A stretch of 64,000 nucleotides of DNA from Natronorubrum thiooxidans. GTDB lineage: Archaea > Halobacteriota > Halobacteria > Halobacteriales > Natrialbaceae. A model generated the notes under the pieces. The model was not told the origin of the DNA and searched no databases. It worked only from the letters and a program-made list of their open reading frames with translations. The stretch covers positions 1 to 64,000 of the forward strand of contig NZ_FTNR01000015.1 in the NCBI RefSeq assembly GCF_900156475.1. Direction: 5' to 3'. Below, one piece after another: positions 1 to 8,190 of the stretch. The stretch's first letter is position 1, and every line of letters begins with the position of its first letter. A program made the position numbers and the translations under genes.

Positions 1-389
1 GCGTCTTGGTGCACACTTGCCGCCTCCTCGTTCCTTCCGCAAACATACCTCGATAAGCCGCCGCTGTCACGCGATTCGTCTCCTAACTAAAGACGGATGC
101 TTTAAGGATTATTTCGATGTGAGAATTAAGTACGGAATCTGATTCTGCTCTAGAGCCCGTACGCGAGCGTGCGCGAGAAACACGGGCCATTCAGAATTTG
201 AGATCTGAAACTGTGGTCGCCGCCGAGAAAAATCTATACAGCCGTATTTGGTTTATAGGATGTGGTTTTGTACGCTCGAGTACCCGAGACTACCGAAATC
301 GACCGCGAGAGCTGTTTTCATAATCACTTGGTTAAATACCAGTTTAACCAAGGGACTTTACGAGGGTCGACACTGTACCCCACATACGA
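1..389. other. non-coding leader with remnant regulatory DNA
   Basis: No convincing gene is seen before the first integrase. Bases 57-98 resemble, base for base and without gaps, the reverse strand of 16093-16138 (roughly four of five bases shared by eye). That second copy lies upstream of a membrane protein/wHTH gene pair, so this stretch looks like a duplicated promoter or leader that has lost its gene. A strong inverted repeat lies at 327-352, listed separately. Confidence 0.5.
327..352. repeat. perfect inverted repeat upstream of integrase 1
   Basis: Arms CTTGGTTAAA (327-336) and TTTAACCAAG (343-352) are perfect complements separated by the six bases TACCAG. The repeat ends 37 bases before the integrase start. 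Two ~10-bp arms around a 6-8 bp centre is the architecture of a tyrosine-recombinase core site, but an autoregulatory operator or hairpin is equally compatible. No matching palindrome is seen upstream of integrase copy 2. Confidence 0.6.
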
Positions 390-1532
390 ATGTCTGGATC
401 AACGGATCGACGGGCTTCCTCCGGGGGAACGACTGTCCACGAGGCTGTCGAGAGCTACCTTCGCTACAAAATCAACGCCGACGGCTCGAAGACGACCATG
501 CGCTCACCACTGTGTGAGTTCGCCGATCACTGTCGAGACGAACGTGACCTCGAGCTTGTGGAAGACCTCTCCCCCCATGACGTCCGTAGTTACAGCGAGC
601 ACCTCTACGACCGCGTCGTGATCGACGAGGATCTGGCGGCTTCAACCGCCCACAACTACTTCGCGTACGTGAGGGCCTTTCTCTCCTGGTCTGTCCGAGA
701 GCAACATCTCGAGTCCAACCCGGCAAATACGAACACCGCGATGGACCCGCTGCCAGAGGACGACGGGAAACGCAAGCGCCAGTACTGGAGCGCCGAGGAC
801 CGCGAGACGTTGCTCGAGTACGCCACCAAGCGCGTGGACATGGCTCTGGAAGAAACCATCCGGACCGATGTAGAGGCGGCCTTCCGTGACCGGGCGATCG
901 TCGTCATGCTCGACGGGACAGGGGCGCGTGGTGCTGAGTTGTTCGCTGATCCGAAAGATGACAAGCGTAACGGCCTCCGGTGGAAGAACGTCGATTTCGA
1001 CGAGCGGCTGATTGAAGTCTACGGCAAGTCCCGTGAGTACGAACAGGCCCCGTTTCCTGCGAGTGTCCACGACGTCCTCAAGCGATGGTATCGGGTGCAA
1101 GAGCCGACGACCGAAGCGTGGCCCGTCTTTCCGACCGGCCACTATGGGTCGAAAAAGCGTACACTCGAGGATGCACTCGGCGAGAAGGCAGTCTCTCGGG
1201 CGCTCGAGGGTAGGGGTGACGCCGGGAAGACCGAGGTGCTTGACCGTCTACACCGCGAGCACGAGGTGCCGCCGCCGTCGATCTCGAAAGAGGGTGTTCG
1301 CCAACTGTTGAAACGACTCACCGATGAGGCCGGGATCAACCCCGACGGCGAGTACGACTATCTGACGCTACATGGCGCTCGGCGGGCACTCGGGCGCGAT
1401 CTCTATACCAGCGGGATGTCCGAAAAGGCTCAGGAAGCGTTACGACACAACTCGATCGAGACTACCCACGAGGCCTACGCCGACGTCAAGATGAAGGATG
1501 TCTCCGATTCGATTGACGACGTTCGTAGCTGA
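390..1532 (+). CDS. tyrosine recombinase / phage-type integrase (copy 1)
   Basis: This 380-residue protein is a site-specific tyrosine recombinase of the XerC/D-phage integrase type. An N-terminal SAM-like DNA-binding domain spans roughly residues 10-105 (VHEAVESYLRYKI, then LYDRVVIDEDLAASTAHNY). The catalytic domain follows. Visible active-site residues are Arg in the TGARGAEL segment, His and Arg in LHGARRALGRD, His in ALRHNSIETT and the nucleophile Tyr in EAYAD near the C-terminus. The ATG start at 390 gives a short unique head before the conserved TTVHEA. A second, nearly identical gene lies at 35227-36420 in the same orientation, with an unrelated upstream region. Its job is probably integration/excision of a mobile element or resolution of plasmid multimers. 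Confidence 0.93.
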   Translation: MSGSTDRRASSGGTTVHEAVESYLRYKINADGSKTTMRSPLCEFADHCRDERDLELVEDLSPHDVRSYSEHLYDRVVIDEDLAASTAHNYFAYVRAFLSWSVREQHLESNPANTNTAMDPLPEDDGKRKRQYWSAEDRETLLEYATKRVDMALEETIRTDVEAAFRDRAIVVMLDGTGARGAELFADPKDDKRNGLRWKNVDFDERLIEVYGKSREYEQAPFPASVHDVLKRWYRVQEPTTEAWPVFPTGHYGSKKRTLEDALGEKAVSRALEGRGDAGKTEVLDRLHREHEVPPPSISKEGVRQLLKRLTDEAGINPDGEYDYLTLHGARRALGRDLYTSGMSEKAQEALRHNSIETTHEAYADVKMKDVSDSIDDVRS

Positions 1533-1600
1533 GAACGAACTACTCAAACGGTCAGCCAAAACAGCCGTCACACTACTGATGTTCGTTGGCTTATCAGATG
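1533..1600 (+). pseudogene. 3' tail remnant of an ISH6-like transposase
   Basis: Directly after the integrase stop, one frame reads NELLKRSAKTAVTLL. This matches the C-terminal ELLERSAKTAITME of the decayed ISH6-like transposase at 21.1-22.5 kb, and the nucleotides (tcagccaaaacagcc) match as well. Only the tail is left, so an ISH6-like copy was probably lost or truncated next to the integrase. Confidence 0.55.
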
Positions 1601-1675
1601 CGAGCATAGCCAACTTTAGAACAGGATCAAACTTTAGATAAATTTGCAACGCGACCAAAATATTGGGGAATACCG

Positions 1676-2029
1676 CTACTGAAGTTCTTCAACGAGTGCA
1701 GCAACCGTCTCATCGACGAGATCTCCGGCAAGACGTCCCTGCCAGAAGTCGATATCCTCGTGGTCAATGGATTGAACGCCCCACGGGACGATCCGACTCT
1801 CATCCGGTGTCCCGCCACGAAGCCAGCTCTCCTCAGGAATGGCAATGAGGCCATCCATCCAGGACCTTGACGTTAGGGTTACTGCGATATATTGCTCGCC
1901 GTAGAATGGACGTCCCTCGTGGTTCGAGAGAATGAGCCAGGGCCGAGCGTCCTCGTCACCTTTGAATGGGTCATCGCCGTAGACGACATCGCCCCGTTCG
2001 AAAACAGGGGCTGCTTCTTCGTCGGTCAC
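1676..2029 (-). CDS. PemK/MazF-like toxin
   Basis: This small protein begins TDEEAAPVFERGDVVY and contains the PemK/MazF-type pattern RPWLILSN followed by GEQYIAVTLTS, expected for a beta-barrel endoribonuclease toxin that cuts mRNA in the cytosol. An upstream in-frame ATG at 2080 exists. The GTG at 2029 is preferred because it overlaps the stop of the preceding HTH gene in a GTGA arrangement, giving 117 residues. The overlap and order (HTH gene first, toxin second) are typical of a translationally coupled toxin-antitoxin pair. Catalytic residues were not confirmed by alignment. Confidence 0.72.
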   Translation of the reverse strand: MTDEEAAPVFERGDVVYGDDPFKGDEDARPWLILSNHEGRPFYGEQYIAVTLTSRSWMDGLIAIPEESWLRGGTPDESRIVPWGVQSIDHEDIDFWQGRLAGDLVDETVAALVEELQ

Positions 2030-2397
2030 TGTTCGTCCTCGACGCTCGGGTGTGGTTTCTGAGGTGCGTGCTCGCGCCACGCCTCCTTGTCCTCGGTACC
2101 GAGTTGGTCGTTGAACAGTTCGGTCGCCCGCTCGTAGCCGCTGTATCCGTCGAGGCGCTCTGCGTCGTCGGTCACCGCCCAGTACGTTGCCTTGTGCTCG
2201 ACCAGGTCGCGGTTCTTCAATCGCGAGAGAGCGGTGCTAACCGCACCCTCGTCGACGCCAATTTGAGAGGCGATCTCGCGGGCCTTGAACGCTCGCTCCT
2301 CGTTGGCGGCGAGAAACCCGAGGACCTGATCTGCGACCGAAAGATCCGCGAGCTCGTCCTCGCTCGTGTTCTCGAAGGTATCTCGGTCGATGGACAT
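2026..2397 (-). CDS. winged-helix protein, probable antitoxin/regulator of the MazF-like toxin
   Basis: This 123-residue acidic protein has a MarR-like winged helix at residues ~20-75: ADQVLGFLAANEE, REIASQIGVDEGAVSTALSR as the recognition region, then NRDLVEHKATYWAVT as the wing. The C-terminal tail is charged and low in structure, as antitoxin tails often are. Its stop overlaps the GTG of the PemK/MazF-like gene. The inference is that it binds its own promoter and neutralises or represses the toxin. A stand-alone regulator is the alternative. Confidence 0.7.
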   Translation of the reverse strand: MSIDRDTFENTSEDELADLSVADQVLGFLAANEERAFKAREIASQIGVDEGAVSTALSRLKNRDLVEHKATYWAVTDDAERLDGYSGYERATELFNDQLGTEDKEAWREHAPQKPHPSVEDEQ

Positions 2398-2509
2398 CGT
2401 TGAATGGGGGATACGTTATGCACTGTAAAGAGTGTTAGGAGTGAAAGCTACGAAAACACTGAAATGCTATCCACTATTCTTACACGGTTGAACGCGTTCG
2501 TGGACGAGT

Positions 2510-2704
2510 TTGGCCATTGAGCAGACAAACCAAGCACTCTCTGAATCTGCCTCTGTGCAACGAGACATCGACGCCGAGACGATCCAAAAATGGCAGACGA
2601 TCCGCCGCAACCTAGCATTCGCGAACGCTGCTCTCTCGATTGCGAATGTCCAGCGCTTCGTTGATGGTGACCGTCACTTGACTGATGACAGCGTTCCCAC
2701 GTAA
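2510..2704 (+). CDS. unrecognised short reading frame between TA pair and SWIM gene
   Basis: A TTG-initiated frame of 64 residues reads LAIEQTNQALSESASVQRD and ends HLTDDSVPT. It is helix-rich and matches nothing I know. It sits in a stretch containing transposon debris, so it may be the head of a disrupted gene rather than an intact one. There is no clear TATA box or Shine-Dalgarno sequence. Confidence 0.25.
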   Translation: MAIEQTNQALSESASVQRDIDAETIQKWQTIRRNLAFANAALSIANVQRFVDGDRHLTDDSVPT

Positions 2705-2706
2705 CA

Positions 2707-2805
2707 TCTGGGTGGGGAACGTTCCTCCGGATACTCGAGTACAAGTGCTTGAAAGACTCTATAGGAGTTCGTCTCGTTCTCGCAAGCAACCGTGCCAACG
2801 TTTGG
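2707..2805 (+). pseudogene. IS200/IS605-type tnpB fragment
   Basis: One frame reads GWGTFLRILEYKC, matching AAWGTFLRMLEYKC of the intact TnpB at 8.1-9.3 kb (region just before the zinc finger). The match ends after about 30 codons in unrelated sequence. The fragment overlaps the 5' end of the SWIM gene in another frame, so that gene's upstream DNA or N-terminus may have been created by this insertion remnant. Confidence 0.6.
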
Positions 2806-4222
2806 CCGAACACAATCTGGGAAATGGCACATCGTCGGGCCTGATGGATGCCGATATGGACGAGCATTTGCTGATGAGACAGGGAACTCACCAGATAAGT
2901 CCATCATAGCAACAGATATTGTCGCATACGAACCACCCGAATCACCAAACAGTACTCAATCTCGTTCGAGATCACTCTCCTCTACAGGGAGACCCGTTCT
3001 ACAGGGCCGAACCACTGAGCAGCGTCTTGTCTTCCCGACTGACATTCGTGAGAAGAGCCCTGACGTGTGTGAGTCATGCCGCCTACAACTAGAACAACAG
3101 CAGAAGCGGCGCTCACAAGTCATCACTCAACTCAAGCGAGTGACGCCGGTTCGTGACATCGATTGGGAGATGGTTGAAGAGGAGACTAAACGCCCCTGTG
3201 ACTGGTGCTGCGCCCACGAACTCACGACATGGCACAGTAGTGAGCTCAACTGTACGGTCTGTCCAGCCTGTGGCCGCCTCTTCGAGACATCACTCGGTGA
3301 GCCAACTGCTGAAAATTCACCAGACGAAGATCTCCTGCCGGAAACGCCAACAGAGCCGGTTGAGCCGATTGTGTTCGGAGCAACACTCCCAGACTACGAC
3401 CCCACTGAACTGGTTGGGAGCAATCGCCCACTGATCAAATACCGCGAAAAGAACAAATATGCTGAGCTGGTGCTTGAACTCGAGCGAACCGGCCACGCGT
3501 TCTCAGCTGACGGGATCGCTGCACTCGAGGAGATTCATTCGAACTACGCCGATCGAGTTGCTGACGACACCGCCCACCAGACTGATGTCACGCTAGATAT
3601 CGGTATGACGCCGCGTACGGCAACGATCAAAGGAATATTTCCCGAGGATAGTTCATCGGTGATCGGAACGTGTTGGGATGTCGTGAGCGATCCGACCAAG
3701 TGGTACCCGATCGGATGGCCAGAGCAAGGGTGGATCCACCGTCGGTCAGCTGATCCCTCTATTCCTGGTGACGAGCCCGTTGGAGACGCATTTCCACGTC
3801 TCCAAACACAGACACCATCTCAATCAGTCGATCTCGAGATACTTCAAGAAGTAACCGAGCCAGGCCGCTATGAGCGAGGAAGCCGCTACTACGAACGTGG
3901 ATCAGTGACTGAGCTCGAGTACGTAGACGATACTCTCCAAGCAACAGTCCAAGGGAGCCGTCCATACGATGTTCGGGTTACACTCTCGCAGGGAAGCTAT
4001 GTCAGTGGCCAGTGTAGCTGTCCTGATGATGCAGTGCCGTGTAAGCATATTGTCGCAGCCGTGCTGGCTAGCGGTGACATCGAAGCCGTCGGCGGTGATC
4101 AATCGCTGGAAGCTCTCCTTGCAGCGGCGTCCGCCGAAGAGCTCCGGAGTGTACTTTCTGAGATCGCGGACGAAGATATAGGGCTTCGCAAGCGCCTCTA
4201 TGAGGAATTGAGCGAAGACTGA
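2792..4222 (+). CDS. SWIM zinc-finger protein with additional CxxC motifs
   Basis: The 476-residue protein carries a C-terminal SWIM finger at about residues 355-425: a YERGSRYYERG helix, PYDVRVTL strand, then the ligands C-S-C-PDDAVPC-K-H. Toward the N-terminus lie CESCRLQ and CDWCCAHEL...CTVCPACGRLF, suggesting one or two further zinc ribbons. SWIM domains bind DNA or proteins and are common in recombination and mobile-element proteins. A second SWIM protein with a similar finger lies at 43758-44561. The GTG at 2792 is within debris of a tnpB fragment, so the first residues are uncertain. The cellular role is unknown; nucleic-acid binding is inferred. Confidence 0.75.
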   Translation: MPTFGRTQSGKWHIVGPDGCRYGRAFADETGNSPDKSIIATDIVAYEPPESPNSTQSRSRSLSSTGRPVLQGRTTEQRLVFPTDIREKSPDVCESCRLQLEQQQKRRSQVITQLKRVTPVRDIDWEMVEEETKRPCDWCCAHELTTWHSSELNCTVCPACGRLFETSLGEPTAENSPDEDLLPETPTEPVEPIVFGATLPDYDPTELVGSNRPLIKYREKNKYAELVLELERTGHAFSADGIAALEEIHSNYADRVADDTAHQTDVTLDIGMTPRTATIKGIFPEDSSSVIGTCWDVVSDPTKWYPIGWPEQGWIHRRSADPSIPGDEPVGDAFPRLQTQTPSQSVDLEILQEVTEPGRYERGSRYYERGSVTELEYVDDTLQATVQGSRPYDVRVTLSQGSYVSGQCSCPDDAVPCKHIVAAVLASGDIEAVGGDQSLEALLAAASAEELRSVLSEIADEDIGLRKRLYEELSED

Positions 4223-4230
4223 GCAGGATA

Positions 4231-4490
4231 TCACGCTGGTGCAACATCGGGGGAGTGCTGGCCGATGGGAAGGTCGATATCGATCTCATCGTACCACACA
4301 ACCGGACGCTTTGCGCGACCGTTTTGCTCGAGTTCGACGAGTCCGTAGTCGGCAAGTTCGGTCACGCTCTCAGTGACTTCTGGCGGATGACGGCCGACGA
4401 TTCACGCGAGTTCACGAATACTGTCTGGCTCATGATCAGCGATTGCCTCGAGCAGAACGGCAAACTGCGCCTGGGTGATTCGTCGTCACC
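4231..4490 (-). pseudogene. broken HVO_A0114-type winged-helix regulator
   Basis: The reverse strand encodes AQFAVLLEAIADHEPDSIRELA, a TGA at 4402-4404, then IVGRHPPEVTESVTELADYG and LVELEQNGRAKRPVVWYDEIDI before a final stop at 4231. Helix-turn-helix, wing and the WYDEIDIDL ending fit the haloarchaeal HVO_A0114-like regulators. There is no intact start: the frame is closed upstream at about 4490. Internal stop plus missing head mark it as a pseudogene. A long frame on the opposite strand here is accidental. Confidence 0.65.
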
Positions 4491-5076
4491 GTGGAAGCCG
4501 TTTACCGCGACACAGCACGTCACCGTAGATCCGCCGGGGTTCTATTGGGACGCGTCGATCAGACTTGCCCCGCTTCTCTCCTTGCGCGTCCGTGACCTGT
4601 TCTGTGACTGTGAAGGCACTGCGAGTGTGTCCCTGTTCAGCGTCATCCCGCTCGACAGAGCCAACTCGAGTCCGGAGTTAGAAGAAGCAGAATTGATGCG
4701 CTATCTCGCCGAGGCCGTCTGGTATCCGACCGCGCTCCTTCCCGCAGCGGGCATCGAGTGGGAGTCGATCGACGACCGTACGGCGAAAACGACCGTCGAA
4801 GACGGGGACGTGTCCGCCTCCCTGACGTTCTCGTTCAACGAGGACGACGAGGTGACCAGGGTCCACGCTGATCGATATCGACGCCTGGACGATGGATACG
4901 AGTCGATGCCCTGGTCCGGTTACTGGCGGAACTACGAGACGCGGAACGGCGTACGTGTGCCGACAGAGGGGAAAGTCGTTTGGCATCTTCCGGACGGTGA
5001 CGTGCACGCATGGCAGGGACGGGTCACAGACATACAGTACGACGACTTTCTATCCTGTCGTGGACGTGGGCGATGA
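4474..5076 (+). pseudogene. 5'-truncated DUF6544-like protein
   Basis: The reading frame is open from 4255, but its first ~75 codons run antisense to the regulator remnant. Recognisable protein begins near SSPWKPFTATQHVTVDPPGF and continues with FYWDASIRLAPLLSLRVRD, YLAEAVWYPTALLPAAGIEW, and an ending HAWQGRVTDIQYDDF. This resembles haloarchaeal DUF6544/DUF6920-type proteins of unknown function, which usually have a longer N-terminal part with a membrane segment. The present frame is probably a fusion of junk and truncated gene and may not be expressed as a functional protein. Confidence 0.55.
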
Positions 5077-5197
5077 CTCTCTTCGCCTCGTCTGAATTCG
5101 GTACCGGACAACGACTCCGTCTTCGTCCACCGACACTGCACGTGGTGTCGATGGGACGATTCGGACCATCGAGGGGGCTGGATGCGGTCATCATCGG

Positions 5198-5376
5198 TGG
5201 ACCGTACTCGCGCTCGTAACGCTCCTGACGGTACCCGTCGTGCTCAGGACGACGACGCCAATCTTCCGGATATTCTGGCTCGTCGTCCCCCTGGCTCATC
5301 TGGTTCGGTTCCGCGATGCCAGCGCTGTTGGACTGAAGACAATCGATGCAAGGCGGTTCCTCCGAACAGCATCTAG
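5198..5376 (+). pseudogene. N-terminal fragment of a membrane protein (CPBP-protease-like)
   Basis: One frame reads WTVLALVTLLTVPVVLR, then IFWLVVPLAHLVRFRDAS and VGLKTIDARRFLRT, a two-helix membrane head that resembles the start of haloarchaeal CPBP-family intramembrane proteases. The coding similarity ends at ~5376, where the 3' end of the convergent serine hydrolase begins. No catalytic EExxR motif is present. The assignment rests on the N-terminal look only. Confidence 0.35.
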
Positions 5377-5379
5377 CTG

Positions 5380-7332
5380 TCACATTTGGTACCAGAGAAG
5401 ATTCCAGTACCAGAGCAGCGATGTGAACACCATTGCAGCGAGCGAGACCACCGTGTAGTGAACCCGCGTCCAGCGCCCCCATTCTCGGTTCCATATGGCA
5501 ATGCCTGCGAATATCACCGTTAAAACGCTCGCTACTGCCCCGACGAGTGAGGGTATAGTAAGGAAGCGAAATAGTAACCGGTCTCCATACAGAAACGCAG
5601 TTGGTCGCATCGCCACCCCTCCCGCGAAACCGATTACAAACAGGAGGAAACAGACAGCAGCTATGCCTCCTGTCCACCGTGCAAATCGGAGTGGGGAGTC
5701 TTCCCGAGATCGTTCCGTACCACGATACCAGCACCTGATGGCTGCCCCAGACCATCCAAAGATGGCCGTCACGAAGACTACTACAGAGAAAGCAACGATC
5801 GCACCGTGAACCCGTGGTTGTTCTACTATCGAAAGTCGTTCGTACGCCGACGCTGGACGACTCCCGAGAAACAGGTGTGTGATATCTCCATCGGTTTCAC
5901 GAAATGCGAGTTGGTCGGGACCGTCGGTTTCGTGGAAGAAGAGCGGCTCCACTTCGATCCATCGCTTCGTTTCGTCGCCGTGTGTCGTTATCAGCTGTTC
6001 TCGATCGTCGAGAGAAACGGAGACAGTCTCGGTAACGCCGATGAATTTCTCTGAGGTCGTAGACGGGACTCTGAGTGTTCTGTACGTCCCTTCGAGGTCG
6101 GTCCCTCGTGTTAGTGTGCTATCTGAAACCGCTACTGACGGCTCTTCCGTGGGGAAGTATTGCTCAACGAATTCGTCGATGAACTCCTTTCTGGCATCAA
6201 TCCCTCCGGGGCCATTGTATGAGACGAACACCCCTACGTCGTGTTCGGGAACAAGAAAGAGGAGGCTGTGAAATAATTGTGTGTCACCGGCGTGACCAAT
6301 CACCCGGACACCGTGACGACTCATCTCGTAGAAACCGAAGCACATTCCGTTCACTCGTTCGTCGTTGGCGAATCGACGGCGGTGCATCTCCGCGATCGTT
6401 TCCGATTCGAGTATCCGGTCATCATCAATAGTTCCGCCCTGAAGATGTGCCCGGACGAATCGTGCCATGTCGGTCGCGGTCGCACTCATTGCACCTGTGG
6501 GCGGCATACCAACGAACTCGAAGTCATCTTCTCGGAACCCGTTCGCTGTGGCTGTGTATCCCTTTGCAAGATCTGCCTGGAGACGGTCTGGAACCGGCTG
6601 GGCGAACGTGCTCCGATCCATCGAGAGCGGATCAAAAATTTCCTCAGTAACGTAGTTCTCGAACGACATCCCAGCGGTGGTTGCCGCGATGTGACCGGAG
6701 AGGCCAGCGCCGTAGTTCGAATACGCAGTAAACTGTCCCGGCGGACGGACGCGAGTAGGTTGCTCTTCGACAAGGGACTGCTCCAGTGGTTGGAGGTCGG
6801 TTTCTTCCAAGACGAACGTCCCGTGAGCCCGATCCTCGAACCCGGGTGCATGCGTCCCGAGATGGTCGAGTGTGATCGGTTGCTCGTCCGTCCCAGGAAC
6901 ATCGATTTCATTGAGATACTGGTTTACGTCAGTGTAGAGATCGAGCCGCCCACGTTCGACACCCTGCATCACGGCTGTCCAGGTGATCAGTTTCGACACC
7001 GAACCGATACGAAAGAGCGTCTCATCGGCACGAACTGGTGTTTCCGAACTAATGTCACTAACACCGTATCCCTTTGCGAACTCCGAATTGCCATCGACGA
7101 CAGCGACTGTCGCCCCTGGAATTTCGTGAGCTTCCAGTTGCGCACGTACGAGACCATCGAGAAACGACTCGAAAGCGTTCGGATCGGCGAGCGGCCCTGT
7201 ATCAGGCTGGGCGACGGCCCTACTCGCAGTATCCGTGCTAGCATTTACGGGTGTCGAGAAGGCAGCAGCACTGACCGCGAGTCCACCCAGAACGTCCCGG
7301 CGCGAAACGGAGTCCATTGGACTGTAGCTCAC
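5380..7332 (-). CDS. Tat-exported beta-lactamase-fold serine hydrolase with C-terminal membrane helices
   Basis: This 650-residue protein starts with a twin-arginine signal (SRRDVLGGLAVSAAAF). Its beta-lactamase/penicillin-binding-type domain spans about residues 45-380. The catalytic SxxK is in GSVSKLITW, the YxN is in AYSNYGAG and the HxG motif is in IGHAGDTQ. A beta-rich segment follows, then about four membrane helices (VHGAIVAFSVVVFV, WTGGIAAVCFLLFVIG, LVGAVASVLTVIFAG, VVSLAAMVFTSLLWY). It should act outside the cell, anchored by the C-terminus; the substrate (peptide, ester or amide) is unknown. The GTG at 7332 overlaps the DUF998 stop; an ATG at 7317 would keep the twin arginines and is equally likely. 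Confidence 0.88.
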   Translation of the reverse strand: MSYSPMDSVSRRDVLGGLAVSAAAFSTPVNASTDTASRAVAQPDTGPLADPNAFESFLDGLVRAQLEAHEIPGATVAVVDGNSEFAKGYGVSDISSETPVRADETLFRIGSVSKLITWTAVMQGVERGRLDLYTDVNQYLNEIDVPGTDEQPITLDHLGTHAPGFEDRAHGTFVLEETDLQPLEQSLVEEQPTRVRPPGQFTAYSNYGAGLSGHIAATTAGMSFENYVTEEIFDPLSMDRSTFAQPVPDRLQADLAKGYTATANGFREDDFEFVGMPPTGAMSATATDMARFVRAHLQGGTIDDDRILESETIAEMHRRRFANDERVNGMCFGFYEMSRHGVRVIGHAGDTQLFHSLLFLVPEHDVGVFVSYNGPGGIDARKEFIDEFVEQYFPTEEPSVAVSDSTLTRGTDLEGTYRTLRVPSTTSEKFIGVTETVSVSLDDREQLITTHGDETKRWIEVEPLFFHETDGPDQLAFRETDGDITHLFLGSRPASAYERLSIVEQPRVHGAIVAFSVVVFVTAIFGWSGAAIRCWYRGTERSREDSPLRFARWTGGIAAVCFLLFVIGFAGGVAMRPTAFLYGDRLLFRFLTIPSLVGAVASVLTVIFAGIAIWNREWGRWTRVHYTVVSLAAMVFTSLLWYWNLLWYQM

Positions 7333-7988
7333 TCGCCTCGATGTGCGGTTGCAACAGGTCGGCCAGGACTCCCAAGCAGGTAGCCACCGAAGGCTACCAG
7401 CCAGAGCATCACTGGGTAGACGATCATCCGTTCCGTCCCGCCGTGGCCGATGGGGCCGAACGCCGCCGTATTGCCGGCGTCACCTACCGCCATGAGCACG
7501 ACGAACACTAGTCCCACACCGCCCGCGAGGACCGAGATGTATCGCATTACCCCCGAGAGTCGAGTTGCAGTCCCGAGGGCCTGTACGTTGAAGAATACGA
7601 ACGCGAGGAGCGCGAATAGAGAGTGGAGGCCGCCGGTATCGAGCGGGAAGACACCAGCGCCGATCGCACCAATACTGGCGAGTGCAAAGATAGCGAAGAG
7701 CCAGCGTTTTCCATGGGTCCGGTAGAAGTAGAACCCGCCAAGGAGATTAAACAAGCCGACTGCGATAAGCGAAATATTGAACACTAACGCAGTCTCGGCA
7801 ATGACGCCGAGATCACTGATGGCGGCCGCACCGAAGTCGTAGCCAGGGGCCATCGCTGCTGTAAGCATGATAACCGTCATGAATTGGGCGGCAAGTAAAA
7901 CGAAGAAAATCCCTGCACGCTTCCGGTTATCTGACTCTATTTCGTGAATTTCATCAGTTGCCTGGCTATACGCGGCACTTTGAGTCAT
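7329..7988 (-). CDS. DUF998 multi-pass membrane protein
   Basis: About 219 residues with six or more hydrophobic helices, including GIFFVLLAAQFMTVIML, ALVFNISLIAVGLFNLLGG, WLFAIFALASIGAIGAGVFP and YISVLAGGVGLVFVVLM. The ISDLG segment after the first helix and the GVFPLD turn are typical of DUF998. The ATG at 7988 is preferred over an upstream one at 8027, because the intervening residues look non-coding and a purine-rich ggtga precedes it. Its stop overlaps the serine hydrolase GTG, so the two are probably one transcript and work together at the membrane. Function unknown. Confidence 0.82.
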   Translation of the reverse strand: MTQSAAYSQATDEIHEIESDNRKRAGIFFVLLAAQFMTVIMLTAAMAPGYDFGAAAISDLGVIAETALVFNISLIAVGLFNLLGGFYFYRTHGKRWLFAIFALASIGAIGAGVFPLDTGGLHSLFALLAFVFFNVQALGTATRLSGVMRYISVLAGGVGLVFVVLMAVGDAGNTAAFGPIGHGGTERMIVYPVMLWLVAFGGYLLGSPGRPVATAHRGE

Positions 7989-8040
7989 AGTATATTCACC
8001 AATCGCTAGTTCGCGTCCAGAGAACATATAGGAGTTCTAC

Positions 8041-8190
8041 TGACCACCGCAGAGAATGTGAACCACCCCACCCTACTCGCTCACGGCTGACGCCGTTCGC
8101 TCCTTGAGGATGGGGCTTCCTGATTCCACGACGCGCTTTGCAGGAACCGAAGTGGTTCCCCTAGGGAGCGCAGTCTCCACAGGCGTTGAT
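8041..8190 (-). ncRNA. putative omega/reRNA region at the tnpB 3' end
   Basis: In IS200/IS605-type elements the guide RNA of TnpB is made from the 3' end of tnpB through the right end of the element. Here the last tnpB codons and the following gtggggtggttcacattc would form that region, with a GC-rich potential stem near gagcgaacggcgtcagccg. The exact RNA ends and element boundary cannot be fixed from one copy, so this entry is an inference from family knowledge. Confidence 0.35.

Noticed and set aside
6277-7383. Long open frames antisense to the serine hydrolase
   Set aside because: They are shadows of a high-GC gene: the hydrolase frame has a Tat signal and all catalytic motifs, while the antisense products are Arg/Cys/His-rich and match nothing.
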